DNA of 64,000 nucleotides from JACVRW01 sp963820315 (lineage in GTDB: Bacteria; Actinomycetota; Thermoleophilia; Solirubrobacterales; Thermoleophilaceae): contig CAWFZK010000036.1 in the NCBI GenBank assembly GCA_963820315.1, positions 124,001 to 188,000 of the forward strand, given 5' to 3'. Of this stretch, positions 44,819 to 53,051 are shown piece after piece. How positions within the stretch are numbered: position 1 is the stretch's first letter; each line of letters begins with the position of its first letter. Made by a program: the position numbers and the translations under genes. A model generated the notes under the pieces. The model had not been told where the DNA came from, did no database searches, and saw only the letters and a program-made list of their open reading frames with translations.

Positions 44819-46072
44819 ATGTTCCTGACACGCCATCTGCGCGTGGCGGTGATTGCTGCCGTCGCGTGCAGCGTCACGCTGCTCCCAAGCGTTGGGGAAG
44901 CATTCGCCGCCAAGAGCAGCACCACCCGCCTGTACGCGTGCGTCAAGCGCTCAAGCGGCAAGGTCAAGTTCGTCACGAAGACGACCCGCTGCAAGCGTGG
45001 TCAAAAGAAGGTCTCTTTCAAGGCTCCCACGGGCAAGGCCGGCAAGACCGGCGCCCAGGGCGCGCAGGGACTCCAGGGGCTGACCGGCCCGCAGGGCGCG
45101 ACGGGCGCGCAGGGTCCGGCCGGCTCGAATGGCGCTCCCGGTGCTCCCGGTGAGGCCGGCGCGCAGGGCGCGGCCGGTGCTCAGGGCGCGCAGGGTGCGG
45201 CCGGCGCACAGGGTGTAGCCGGCGCTCAGGGCGCGCAGGGCGCTCAGGGCGAGCAGGGCGAGCAGGGCGCGCAGGGTGCGGGGCGCAGGGCGCTCAGGGC
45301 GAGCAGGCGCAGGGCGTCAGGGTGCTCAGGGCGAGCAGGGGCCGCAGGGCCTCCAGGGTCTCCAGGGTGAGACCGGCCCGCAGGGCCCGCAGGGCGACAC
45401 CGGCCCGCAGGGTGTTCAGGGCGAGCAGGGTGTCCAGGGCGAGCAGGGTGTCCAGGGCGAGCAGGGTGCGCTCAGGGCGAGCAGGGCGAGCAGGGGCCGC
45501 AGGGCCTCCAGGGTCTCCAGGGTGAGACCGGCCCGCAGGGCGAGCAGGGTGCCCAGGGTGAGCAGGGTGCTCAGGGCGAGCAGGGTGCGAACGGCGCGAA
45601 CGGCGAGAACGGCGCCGACGGCACCCCGGGCGCTCCGGGCGAGCAGGGTGCTCCCGGCGCGAACGGCGCCGACGGCACCCCGGGCGCGAATGGTGCCGAT
45701 GGCGCCACCGGCCCGCAGGGTCCGCAGGGTGCGCAGGGCCCGCAGGGTCCCGCCGGTCCCGCCGGTCCGGCCGGCCCCTCGAACAGCCAGCGGCCCGCCA
45801 CGACTCCGGTTACGGACGGCGACGTCCAGGCCGGTGACGTCGTGACCGACACGACCGACTGCCCGGCGGGCAAGGTCGTGCTCGGCGGTGGCTCGCAGGT
45901 CTCGGTCGGCAACGGCGGCGACACCTTCGGTGCCGCGCGCTTCTACCTGAGCGAGTCGCGTGCGATCGACGCCGACACCTGGCAGGTCTCGATCACCGCC
46001 CTGTCGGAGTTCGGCGGCAACGGCAACCAGGACGACGCGACGGTGACCGCGCACGTCGTGTGCTCCGCCTGA
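44819..46072 (+). CDS. Secreted collagen-like (Gly-X-Y) repeat protein, internal frame breaks
   Basis: The ATG at 44819 follows GAAGGAGGACCCG and opens a signal peptide (LRVAVIAAVACSVTLLPSVG), a short N-terminal domain (RLYACVKRSSGKVKFVTKTT with two later Cys) and then Gly-X-Y repeats dominated by GAQGEQ, GPQGPQ and GANGAD. The repeats leave frame near 45280-45345 and again near 45470, then return. The C-terminal ~85 residues are in the same frame as the start and form a globular domain (CPAGKVVLGGGSQVSVGNGG, ending VTAHVVCSA). Net length would be ~417 aa. Indels within nearly identical repeats may be read errors or real slippage. It is probably a trimeric triple-helical surface or matrix protein. 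Confidence 0.85.
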
Positions 46073-46094
46073 TCAAGAAGTAGGCAATCAAGCA

Positions 46095-46120
46095 AGCGGG
46101 AGGCCTTCGGGCCTCCCGCT
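46095..46120 (+). terminator. Intrinsic-type terminator hairpin with UUCG tetraloop
   Basis: A perfect 11-bp stem closes a cTTCGg tetraloop (arms AGCGGGAGGCC and GGCCTCCCGCT), 23 nt after the collagen-like stop. The following sequence CCGCTCTTTC is only weakly T-rich. The next gene's ribosome-binding site (GGAGGAACG) begins 10 nt later. Confidence 0.85.
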
Positions 46121-46139
46121 CCGCTCTTTCGGAGGAACG

Positions 46140-46553
46140 ATGAAGATCCGCCCCATCATCACCATCGGACTCGCCCTCACCGTCGCGTCGCTTGCGGCGT
46201 GCGGCGGAGGCGACGACGACAACTCCAACGCCGACCGGTTCGAAGGCGCAGAGAAGCAGGTCGCGATCGTCGTTGACGACCTGCAGAGCGCGAGCCGCGA
46301 GGCCGACACCAAGGCCATCTGCCGCGAGCTCTTCACCGCGGCCCACGCGGCCCGCGTTGCAAGCGGCGCCGGCACGACCTGCGAGTCGAAGGCCAAGCAG
46401 GAGATCGCCGTGCCGGACGAGACGATCGAGGTCCAGGGCCTGATCGTCGACGGCCAGACCGCCACTGCGCGCGTCAAGGAGCAGACCGGCAAGGTGTCCA
46501 CGCTGGCGTTCGTCAAGTCGGACGGCGCCTGGCGCATCGACCAGATTCGCTGA
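46140..46553 (+). CDS. Small lipoprotein, function unknown
   Basis: A 137-aa protein with a clear lipoprotein signal (PIITIGLALTVASLAACGGG, lipobox L-A-A-C). The mature domain is compact alpha/beta with two cysteines (KAICREL and GTTCESKA) and a SnoaL/NTF2-like ending in which strands alternate (VQGLIVDGQTATARVKEQTG, AFVKSDGAWRIDQIR). That ending suggests an NTF2-like fold, though without a recognisable ligand site. It has a strong ribosome-binding site and lies between two strong hairpins, so it forms its own transcript. Confidence 0.8.
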   Translation: MKIRPIITIGLALTVASLAACGGGDDDNSNADRFEGAEKQVAIVVDDLQSASREADTKAICRELFTAAHAARVASGAGTTCESKAKQEIAVPDETIEVQGLIVDGQTATARVKEQTGKVSTLAFVKSDGAWRIDQIR

Positions 46554-46568
46554 CCCTCCCGTAACGAC

Positions 46569-46600
46569 GAGGGGGCGCCTCGCGGCGCCCCCTCGCTTTA
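46569..46600 (+). terminator. Strong terminator hairpin after the lipoprotein gene
   Basis: An 11-bp perfect stem (GAGGGGGCGCC / GGCGCCCCCTC) with loop TCGC begins 16 nt after the stop and is followed by GCTTTA. It lies between converging genes (lipoprotein plus strand, M28 peptidase minus strand ending 46621) and may serve both. Confidence 0.85.
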
Positions 46601-46620
46601 CGTCAAACGTCGTACCGCGA

Positions 46621-48159
46621 TCAGCGAACGACGAGGCCGCCCTTGTACTTCCAGGCCTTGCCCTTCTTGCTCTTCTTCGCCTTCTTGGCCGCCGCAGCGG
46701 TCGTGAGCGGGCTCTTCGAGCGCGCCAGCGTCCACGTGGCGTGAGCCGCGGCGTCGGACATCTGGTCCAGCGCCTCGTGGTTCAGGTTGAAGAACGTGTC
46801 GCATGCCTGGTGGTAGCAGGGGTCGAACGCCAGCCCTGTCACTCCACCGAACACTTCCTCCTGCTCGGCGCTCTTCTCCACCTCGGCGCCCGTGAACAGG
46901 CCTCCGGCCGCGATCCCGTTGGTGATGAACGGGCCGTAGTCGGAGCGGCCGTCGAACGCGGTCGGCTCGTAGGCCAGACCCTGGCGATCGAAGTAGCGGT
47001 TGAACAGCTGCTCGATCTTGTCCGAGCCGGCCGGCGCGCCACTCGGCGGCGGCGGTGAGTCGGACAGGTCGCCGTCGTACACGAAGCGGACGAAGTTCGG
47101 CGAGCCGATCATGTCGAAGTTCAGGTTCGCTTCGATCTGGTCGGCCGTGCCGTTCTCCACCTGCTCGTTCACGTAGGCCGTCGAGCCAACGAGACCGGAC
47201 TCCTCGGCGCCCCAGAAGGCGAAGCGCAGCCGGTTGCGCGGCTTGTCGTCGAGCTTCGCAACCTGCTCGGCGATCTCGAGGATGCCGCCGGACCCGGAGC
47301 CGTTGTCGTTGATGCCGGGACCCTCCGGAACGGAGTCGAGGTGCGCGCCGACCACGATGGTGCGGTCCTTGTCGCCCTTCGGGCTGTCGGCGATGACGTT
47401 CATCTCCTCGTTGGGAGTGGTCGTAGCATCGACGACGATGCGCGCGGTGGCGCCCGGCGTGGCAAGCGCCTCGCCGACGTCATTGCTGATCATCGCGGCC
47501 GGGATGTCGTTGGCAGTGGGCGCGGTCGTGGGGATTGGGGCCTCACGCTCTTCACCGACACCGTCGTTGAAGATCAGCGTTGCGGCCGCACCCGCGTCCA
47601 GCGCGTTCTGGTACTTCTGCGTGAACGGGCACGTGCCGCGCTGGATCAGCGCGATGGCGCCGTCCGGCATCCCGGTGAAGTCCGCCGGAGCGCATCCGCT
47701 CACGCCGCTGCCGGCCGGAGGCGGCTGCGGGATGACCGTGTTGCCCGCGACGAAGATCGGTCCGCTCACGTCCCCGGCTCCGGAGAACTGGGCGACGATG
47801 TAGTCCGTGCCCTCGGCGTAGGTCACGTCGGGCTCGACGTCCGTCCGCTGGAACGTCGAAGGACCGTTCAGTTCCCACGTCGGGAAGCTGAACGGGTCGA
47901 GCGTCACGCGATAGCCGGCCCGCCGAAGGCGGTTGGCCACGTACTGGACCGAGGCGTCGTAGCCCGGTGTCGTCGCGGCGCGGGTTCCGTCGTTCGCGAT
48001 TGCAATGTCCTGCAGCGCGCGCGCATGTTCGAGGACGCCGTCGACGGTCACGCCTTTACGGAGCTTTCCGGTCTTGACCTTGTCGATGGCGGAGGCTGCT
48101 GGGGCAGCGACAATCGCGACGGCGAGCGCCGCAATCGCTGCGATAAGGGCTTTTCTCAC
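46621..48159 (-). CDS. Secreted M28-family zinc metallopeptidase with inserted PA domain
   Basis: A 512-aa aminopeptidase-like protein. The GTG at 48159 follows AAAGGAGGGGAAGG and starts a signal peptide (ALIAAIAALAVAIVAAPAAS). Residues ~125-250 are a PA (protease-associated) domain (DGAIALIQRGTCPFTQKYQN). The M28 catalytic domain shows zinc ligands and acid in VVGAHLDSVPEGPGINDNGS, AFWGAEESGLVGSTAYV, NLNFDMIGSPNFVRF and CYHQACDTFFN. The C-terminus is Lys-rich (AKKAKKSKKGKAWKYKGG). It would trim amino acids from extracellular peptides. Confidence 0.93.
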   Translation of the reverse strand: MRKALIAAIAALAVAIVAAPAASAIDKVKTGKLRKGVTVDGVLEHARALQDIAIANDGTRAATTPGYDASVQYVANRLRRAGYRVTLDPFSFPTWELNGPSTFQRTDVEPDVTYAEGTDYIVAQFSGAGDVSGPIFVAGNTVIPQPPPAGSGVSGCAPADFTGMPDGAIALIQRGTCPFTQKYQNALDAGAAATLIFNDGVGEEREAPIPTTAPTANDIPAAMISNDVGEALATPGATARIVVDATTTPNEEMNVIADSPKGDKDRTIVVGAHLDSVPEGPGINDNGSGSGGILEIAEQVAKLDDKPRNRLRFAFWGAEESGLVGSTAYVNEQVENGTADQIEANLNFDMIGSPNFVRFVYDGDLSDSPPPPSGAPAGSDKIEQLFNRYFDRQGLAYEPTAFDGRSDYGPFITNGIAAGGLFTGAEVEKSAEQEEVFGGVTGLAFDPCYHQACDTFFNLNHEALDQMSDAAAHATWTLARSKSPLTTAAAAKKAKKSKKGKAWKYKGGLVVR

Positions 48160-48309
48160 CCTTCCCCTCCTTTGGGTTGACTTGCCCGTCGGGCGTTTTG
48201 GCCCGGGCGGGCCAGATTCGGTCGGCGCCCGGGGGTCTCCCGGACGCAACGGCGGGAGCGGTACCCGGTCCGTTGCCAGGCGAAACGGTGGTGCGGGTAT
48301 CGTGAGCCC

Positions 48310-48945
48310 ATGGCGCAGGCTTCCTTCGGCGAACTCGTGCAGAGCGAGGAGGAGCTCCGCGAGGTCGTGCCGCCGCCCGCCCAGGACTCGCCTCCGCTGC
48401 GCAAGCAGATCGACCATCTCGACGCGCACTGCCGCGACTTCATCGCGCGCTCGCCGTTCTTCCTGCTCGCCACGAGCAGCTCCGCCGGCGACTGCGACGC
48501 CTCACCGCGCGGTGGTCCGCCGGGCTTCGTGCGCGTGCTCGACGAACGCCGGCTGATCGTCCCGGAGTACCCCGGCAACCGCCGCGCCGACTCGCACCGC
48601 AACCTGCTCGAGAACCCGCGCGCGGCGATGCTGTTCGCGATCCCGGGCCTGCGCGAGACGCTCCGAGTGGCCGGGCGCGCCTGCATTACGCGCGATCAGA
48701 CGCTGCTCGCCGAGATGGGGGTGAACGGCCGCACGCCGAAGCTCGGCATCGGGCTCGAGGTGGAGGAGGCGTTCATCCACTGCGCGAAGGCCTTCATCCG
48801 CTCGCAGCTGTGGGACCCTGAGAGCTGGCCTGAGGAGCTTCCCTCGGCGGCGGCGATGCTGCGCGATCACATCGACGTCGTGGATGTGACAGTGGACCAA
48901 GTGGCGGCGCGCCTCGACGAGGGCTACGCCAAGACGCTCTACTAA
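48310..48945 (+). CDS. Pyridoxamine 5'-phosphate oxidase-fold flavoprotein (MSMEG_1061-like family)
   Basis: A 211-aa split-barrel protein. The core has FIARSPFFLLATSSSAGDCD, ASPRGGPPGFVRVLDERRLI, VPEYPGNRRADSHRNLLENP and a C-terminal GLEVEEAFIHCAKAFIRSQL with WDPESWP, a pattern typical of the MSMEG_1061 family of F420/FMN-dependent oxidoreductase-like proteins. It binds flavin or F420 by family analogy; the substrate is unknown. It is cytoplasmic and divergent from the M28 gene across 150 bp. Confidence 0.87.
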   Translation: MAQASFGELVQSEEELREVVPPPAQDSPPLRKQIDHLDAHCRDFIARSPFFLLATSSSAGDCDASPRGGPPGFVRVLDERRLIVPEYPGNRRADSHRNLLENPRAAMLFAIPGLRETLRVAGRACITRDQTLLAEMGVNGRTPKLGIGLEVEEAFIHCAKAFIRSQLWDPESWPEELPSAAAMLRDHIDVVDVTVDQVAARLDEGYAKTLY

Positions 48946-48978
48946 AGGGTCGGGAGGGGGCCGGGCGCCTCGTTACGC

Positions 48979-50268
48979 TTGTTGGAGGCCCTCCCTCCGA
49001 CCGCGTTGATCAGTCCCGAACAACTTGCCTCCGCCCTCGACCGCCTGGACCCGCGGGATCGAGAGCTGCTCGCGCTGTCCCTGCGGCGGCGCGTGCCCGA
49101 CGACGACCTCGCTCGGATGTACGACGTCGACGGGGCCGAGATCGCACGGCGGCGGGCGGCGGCGATCGACCGGCTCTCCGGCGAGCTCGGGATCCAGCGC
49201 GGGGAGGAGCTCGGCGCCGTACTGAAGGCGCTCCTCGAGGACGACATCTGGAGCGCCACCGGCGCGCCCGCGGCGGCGGGCGCCGAGTTCGCGGGTAGGG
49301 CCGAACCGGCGACCGACCCCGAGCCGGAGCCCGCGCAGGCCGGCGAGCCGCCCGTGGTGCCCGTGCCCACCGAGCCCGTGCTCGAGATGCTCGTCGCGCG
49401 CGAGGGCCGGGAGCCGCCCGCCCCGAACGTCATTCCCGCCGGACCGCCACCGGAGGAGCCGCCGCGGCGCCGCGTTCCGCATCTCGCCTTCGCTCTCTTC
49501 GGCGTGGGCATCGCCGCCCTCCTCGGGGCGGTCGCGCTCGTCGGCATCACCGAGCTCGGCGACGACGGCGAGGCCTCGACGGGCCGCGACTCAGGCGACG
49601 ACGGCACGCGTCATTTCGTGCCTGAGCAGAGCGGACCGGCGGCGGCGCCGTTCCCATCCGAGCCGCAGGAGTTCTCCTGCTACACCACGGCCTACGTGCG
49701 CCGCCCGGCCCTGCTGCGTCGCCGCCCCGCCGGGAAGCCGCTGATGCGCTTGGCGGCGCGGACGGAGTGGCAGTCGCCGCGAGTCTTGGGAGTCGTGCGG
49801 CGCGAGGGCGATTGGCTCGCCGTGCAGGCGCCGGAGCTCCCGAACGGCCGCGTCGGCTGGCTCAACGGCCGCGACGCGCGCCTCGACTGCACGACCTGGT
49901 CGCTCCACGCGGACCTCTCCAAGAAGAAGCTGTTCGTCCGGCGCGAGGGCCATACCGTGCGCACTCTCCCGGTCGCGGTCGGCCGGTCGACGAACCCGAC
50001 GCCGAAGGGGCGTTTCTCCGTCACCGACAAGCTCCGCGTGACCGACGGGGGATCGCCCTACGGATGCTGCGTGCTCGCGCTCACCGGGCACCAAACGAAC
50101 CTGCCGGCCGACTGGCCCGGCGGCGACCGGCTCGCGATCCACGCGACCCAGGACCTCACGAGCATCGGCCAGGCGGCGAGCCTCGGCTGCCTGCGCTCGC
50201 ACCCCACCAAGGTGCGCTGGCTGATCGAGACGATCCCGCTCGGCGCCCCGGTGTTCATACGCTCCTGA
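48979..50268 (+). CDS. Membrane-anchored L,D-transpeptidase (YkuD) with N-terminal sigma-region-4-like helix-turn-helix
   Basis: A 429-aa protein with three parts. Residues ~10-75 are cytoplasmic and look like a sigma-70 region 4 or similar HTH (LDRLDPRDRELLALSLRRRV, DDLARMYDVDGAEIARRRAA). After a Pro/Glu-rich linker, a single membrane helix spans ~167-190 (FALFGVGIAALLGAVALVGI). Outside are an SH3-like segment (~235-300) and a YkuD domain from ~305 with PKGRFSVTD, IHATQDL and the catalytic SLGCLRS. It would form 3-3 peptidoglycan crosslinks or attach proteins. The start is TTG 48979 (or TTG 48982). It lies 31 bp ahead of an ECF sigma gene. Confidence 0.87.
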   Translation: MLEALPPTALISPEQLASALDRLDPRDRELLALSLRRRVPDDDLARMYDVDGAEIARRRAAAIDRLSGELGIQRGEELGAVLKALLEDDIWSATGAPAAAGAEFAGRAEPATDPEPEPAQAGEPPVVPVPTEPVLEMLVAREGREPPAPNVIPAGPPPEEPPRRRVPHLAFALFGVGIAALLGAVALVGITELGDDGEASTGRDSGDDGTRHFVPEQSGPAAAPFPSEPQEFSCYTTAYVRRPALLRRRPAGKPLMRLAARTEWQSPRVLGVVRREGDWLAVQAPELPNGRVGWLNGRDARLDCTTWSLHADLSKKKLFVRREGHTVRTLPVAVGRSTNPTPKGRFSVTDKLRVTDGGSPYGCCVLALTGHQTNLPADWPGGDRLAIHATQDLTSIGQAASLGCLRSHPTKVRWLIETIPLGAPVFIRS

Positions 50269-50299
50269 ATCTCACGGCGCGAGCTGCCGTGGCGTTCTT

Positions 50300-50773
50300 A
50301 TGAGTGTGAAGCTGCCGCCCTTCCAGGTATTGCTCGACGAGCATCGCGTCGACGTCTACCGCTACCTGGTCGCGACCGCCGGCCCGACCGACGCGGACGA
50401 CGTGTTCCAGGAGACCTGGATCGCGGCGCTGCGCGCCTACCCGCGCCTGCGCCGTGCGGACAACCTGCGCGCCTGGCTACTGCGCATCGCCCACAACAAG
50501 GCGATGGACGCACACCGGGCACGTGGGCGGCGGGCACTGCCGGTGGCCGAGCCGCCCGAGCGCGGGAGCGAGGCGCCCGTGCTGGATGGCCGCCCGGAGC
50601 TGTGGGAGCACGTCCGCGAGCTGCCGCCGAAGCAGCGAACGGCCGTCTTCTGCCGCAGCGTGCTCGGGATGTCGTACGGCGAGCTCGCGGCGCTGCTCGG
50701 CTCTTCGGAGGAGGCGGCGCGGCGGAACGTCCATGAGGGGCTGAAGAGACTGAAACGGGAGTTGAGCCGATGA
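50300..50773 (+). CDS. ECF-subfamily RNA polymerase sigma factor
   Basis: A 157-aa sigma factor. Region 2 is at ~10-75 (LLDEHRVDVYRYLVATAG, DADDVFQETWIAALRAYPRL, NLRAWLLRIAHNKAMDAHRA). Region 4 is at ~105-155 (LPPKQRTAVFCRSVLGMSYG, ELAALLGSSEEAARRNVHEG). Its stop overlaps the start of the alkyltransferase gene (ATGA), the slot where an anti-sigma factor is usually found. Target promoters are unknown. Confidence 0.92.
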   Translation: MSVKLPPFQVLLDEHRVDVYRYLVATAGPTDADDVFQETWIAALRAYPRLRRADNLRAWLLRIAHNKAMDAHRARGRRALPVAEPPERGSEAPVLDGRPELWEHVRELPPKQRTAVFCRSVLGMSYGELAALLGSSEEAARRNVHEGLKRLKRELSR

Positions 50774-51369
50774 GCGAGATCGAGACCATGCTGCGCCGGG
50801 CTGCCGCCGGGCTGCCGGACGCGGCGCCGGACGTGCGGAAGCGCGCAGAGGAGGAGGGGCTCGTCGACGTGGCCTACGCGCCGGTGGACTCGCCGCTCGG
50901 GCCGCTCGTCGTCGCGGCGACCCCGCGCGGGCTCGTGCGCGTGGCCTACACCGACCACAGCTCCGCCGACGAGGTGCTCGAGGAGCTGGCCGCCCGTGTG
51001 TCGCCGCGCGTGCTCGAGGCGCCGGGGCGACTCGACCCGGTGCGGCGCGAGCTCGACGAGTACTTCGCCGGCGGCCGGCGCGAGTTCGAGACGCCGATCG
51101 ACTGGACGCACCTGGCCGGCTTCACGCGCAAGGTCCTGCGCGCGACGGCGCGCATCGGCTTCGGCGACACCGGCACCTACCGGAGCGTCGCCACCGGCGC
51201 CGGCAGCCCGCGCGCCGTGCGCGCGGCCGGGAACGCGCTGGGCGCCAACCCGATGCCGGTCGTCGTGCCCTGCCATCGCGTGCTGCGCACCGGCGGAGCG
51301 CTCGGCGGCTACACCGGCGGGATCGAGCGCAAGGAGTTCCTGCTGCGCCTCGAGGGCGTGCTCGGATAG
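50770..51369 (+). CDS. ogt: Methylated-DNA--[protein]-cysteine S-methyltransferase (Ogt type) with N-terminal extension
   Basis: A 199-aa suicide DNA-repair protein that transfers alkyl groups from O6-alkylguanine to its own cysteine. The active site is PVVVPCHRVLRTGGALGGYT; DNA-binding and core residues are GTYRSVATGAGSPRAVRAAG and NALGANP. Residues ~38-90 are the N-terminal Ogt domain (VDSPLGPLVVAATPRGLVRV). The first ~30 residues (MSEIETMLRRAAAGLPDAAP) are extra and helical, resembling the short N-termini of sigma/anti-sigma partner proteins. It is translationally coupled to the ECF sigma gene (4-bp overlap), so its level follows that regulator's transcript. Confidence 0.92.
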   Translation: MSEIETMLRRAAAGLPDAAPDVRKRAEEEGLVDVAYAPVDSPLGPLVVAATPRGLVRVAYTDHSSADEVLEELAARVSPRVLEAPGRLDPVRRELDEYFAGGRREFETPIDWTHLAGFTRKVLRATARIGFGDTGTYRSVATGAGSPRAVRAAGNALGANPMPVVVPCHRVLRTGGALGGYTGGIERKEFLLRLEGVLG

Positions 51370-51446
51370 TCACGCCGGCTTGACTTGAAGCCCGGTTGAA
51401 CCGGTAACTTGGCTCGCTTCGTCCTCGGAACGGGAACACCCGACTA

Positions 51447-52919
51447 ATGACCACCACGGAGACAGCAACGCGGCCACCCCAGGCGCTCGAGGGGCAGAGG
51501 CGATGGCTGGCGCTCTATGTCCTCTGCTTCGGCGACCTCCTGATCGTCCTCGACTCGACGATCGTGAACGTCGCGCTCCCGTCGATACAGGCCGACCTCG
51601 GCTTCTCGGAGGCGTCGCTGGCCTGGGTGGTCAACGCCTACCTCCTCACCTTCGGCGGCTTCCTGCTGCTCGGCGGACGGCTGGGCGACCTGTTCGGGCG
51701 CCGCCGGTTGTTCCTGTACGGGCTCGTGCTGTTCATCGTCATGTCGCTCGCGTGCGGGCTGGCCGGCTCGCAGGAGTTCCTGGTCGTAGCGCGGGCACTC
51801 CAGGGCTTCGGCGGCGCGATCGTGTCGGTGGTCGCGCTGTCGCTGATCATGACCATCTTCACCGACCCCGCCGAGCGCGCGAAGGCGATGGGGATCTTCG
51901 GTTTCGTGCTCTCAGGTGGAGGCACCGCCGGAGTGCTGCTCGGCGGCGTGCTCACCGACCTGTTCGCTTGGAACTGGATCTTCCTGGTGAACCTCCCGAT
52001 CGGGATTGCGGTCTTCCTGTTCTCCCTCTCGCTGCTCCCGGACGACAGCGGCGACGCGGAGCAGCGCCGCCTCGACGTCGCCGGCGCCGTGACGGTCACC
52101 GCGGCTGTGATGCTCGCGACCTATGCCGTGATCAACGGCAACGAGAACGGCTGGACGTCCAGCGAGACGCTCGGGCTGCTGGCAGGAGCCGCCGTGCTGC
52201 TCGCCGTCTTCATCACGATCGAGGCACGCGTCGTCGCGCCGCTGATTCCACTTGGGCTCTTCCGCAAGCGCAACATCCGGGTGGCGAACGTCGTGGGCGC
52301 GTTGATGGCGGCGGCGATGTTCGGCTGGTTCTTCCTACTGGCCCTGTATCTCCAGCGGGTGCTCGGCTACAGCCCGCTGGAGGTGGGGCTGGCCTTCCTG
52401 CCGACGACGCTGATCATGGGCTTCGAATCGATCGCGCTGTCGGACCGCCTCGTCATGCGCTTCGGCATCAAGCCCCCGCTCGTGGTCGGCTTGACCTTCT
52501 TCGCGGCCGGGCTCCTCTGGTTCACCCAGGCGCCCGTCGACGGAGACTTCGTCGCCGACGTGCTTCCCGGCATGATCCTCATGGGCATCGGCGGCGGCAT
52601 CACCTTCAATCCATTGCTGCTCGCCGCGATGGGCGACGTCGACCCGAGCGACTCAGGCCTGGCGTCGGGCATCGTCAACACTGCCTTCATGATGGGCGGA
52701 GCGCTCGGCCTCGCGGTGCTCGTGGCGGTTGCCGACTCGCGCACCGACACGCTGCGCGACGCCGGCGACGGAGCGCTGGCCGCACTCACGGGCGGCTACC
52801 ACACGGCCTTCCTGGTGGCCGCCGCCTTCGCGGCGGCCGGGGCGCTGCTCGGGCTGCTCCTGCGGCCGGTCACGCCTCCGACGGGCGAGGGCGAGCCGGT
52901 GCCCGAACCAAGCGCTTAA
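51447..52919 (+). CDS. MFS transporter, DHA2 drug:H+ antiporter type
   Basis: A 490-aa protein with 14 hydrophobic segments. It has FGDLLIVLDSTIVNVALPSI in TM1, GGRLGDLFGRRRLFLYG as motif A and FVLSGGGTAGVLLGGVLTDL as a motif C-like helix. It is related to, but clearly distinct from, the exporter at 8-9.9 kb: shorter and without the acidic loop. It stands alone 77 bp after ogt, with no regulator next to it. Substrate unknown. Confidence 0.92.
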   Translation: MTTTETATRPPQALEGQRRWLALYVLCFGDLLIVLDSTIVNVALPSIQADLGFSEASLAWVVNAYLLTFGGFLLLGGRLGDLFGRRRLFLYGLVLFIVMSLACGLAGSQEFLVVARALQGFGGAIVSVVALSLIMTIFTDPAERAKAMGIFGFVLSGGGTAGVLLGGVLTDLFAWNWIFLVNLPIGIAVFLFSLSLLPDDSGDAEQRRLDVAGAVTVTAAVMLATYAVINGNENGWTSSETLGLLAGAAVLLAVFITIEARVVAPLIPLGLFRKRNIRVANVVGALMAAAMFGWFFLLALYLQRVLGYSPLEVGLAFLPTTLIMGFESIALSDRLVMRFGIKPPLVVGLTFFAAGLLWFTQAPVDGDFVADVLPGMILMGIGGGITFNPLLLAAMGDVDPSDSGLASGIVNTAFMMGGALGLAVLVAVADSRTDTLRDAGDGALAALTGGYHTAFLVAAAFAAAGALLGLLLRPVTPPTGEGEPVPEPSA

Positions 52920-52921
52920 GA

Positions 52922-53010
52922 CGGAGAGGGAGGGATTCGAACCCTCGATGGAGCGTTAACCCCATACTCGCTTAGCAGGCGAGTGCCTTCAGCCACTCGG
53001 CCACCTCTCC
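52922..53010 (-). tRNA. tRNA-Ser (anticodon GCT)
   Basis: Minus-strand class II tRNA with acceptor stem GGAGAGG / CCTCTCC, anticodon stem-loop CTCGC-CTGCTAA-GCGAG (anticodon GCT), an extended variable arm and T-loop GGTTCGAATCC. The discriminator is G; CCA is not encoded. It begins 3 bp after the converging transporter gene's stop. Confidence 0.95.
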
Positions 53011-53051
53011 GGAGGCGTCGATGGTAGCCGGGGTCGGCCACCCGGCGACGC

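Noticed and set aside
45050..45780. Repeated GCAGGG-type units considered as a structural or CRISPR-like repeat
   Set aside because: The periodicity is 9 bp multiples from Gly-X-Y codons of the collagen-like protein.
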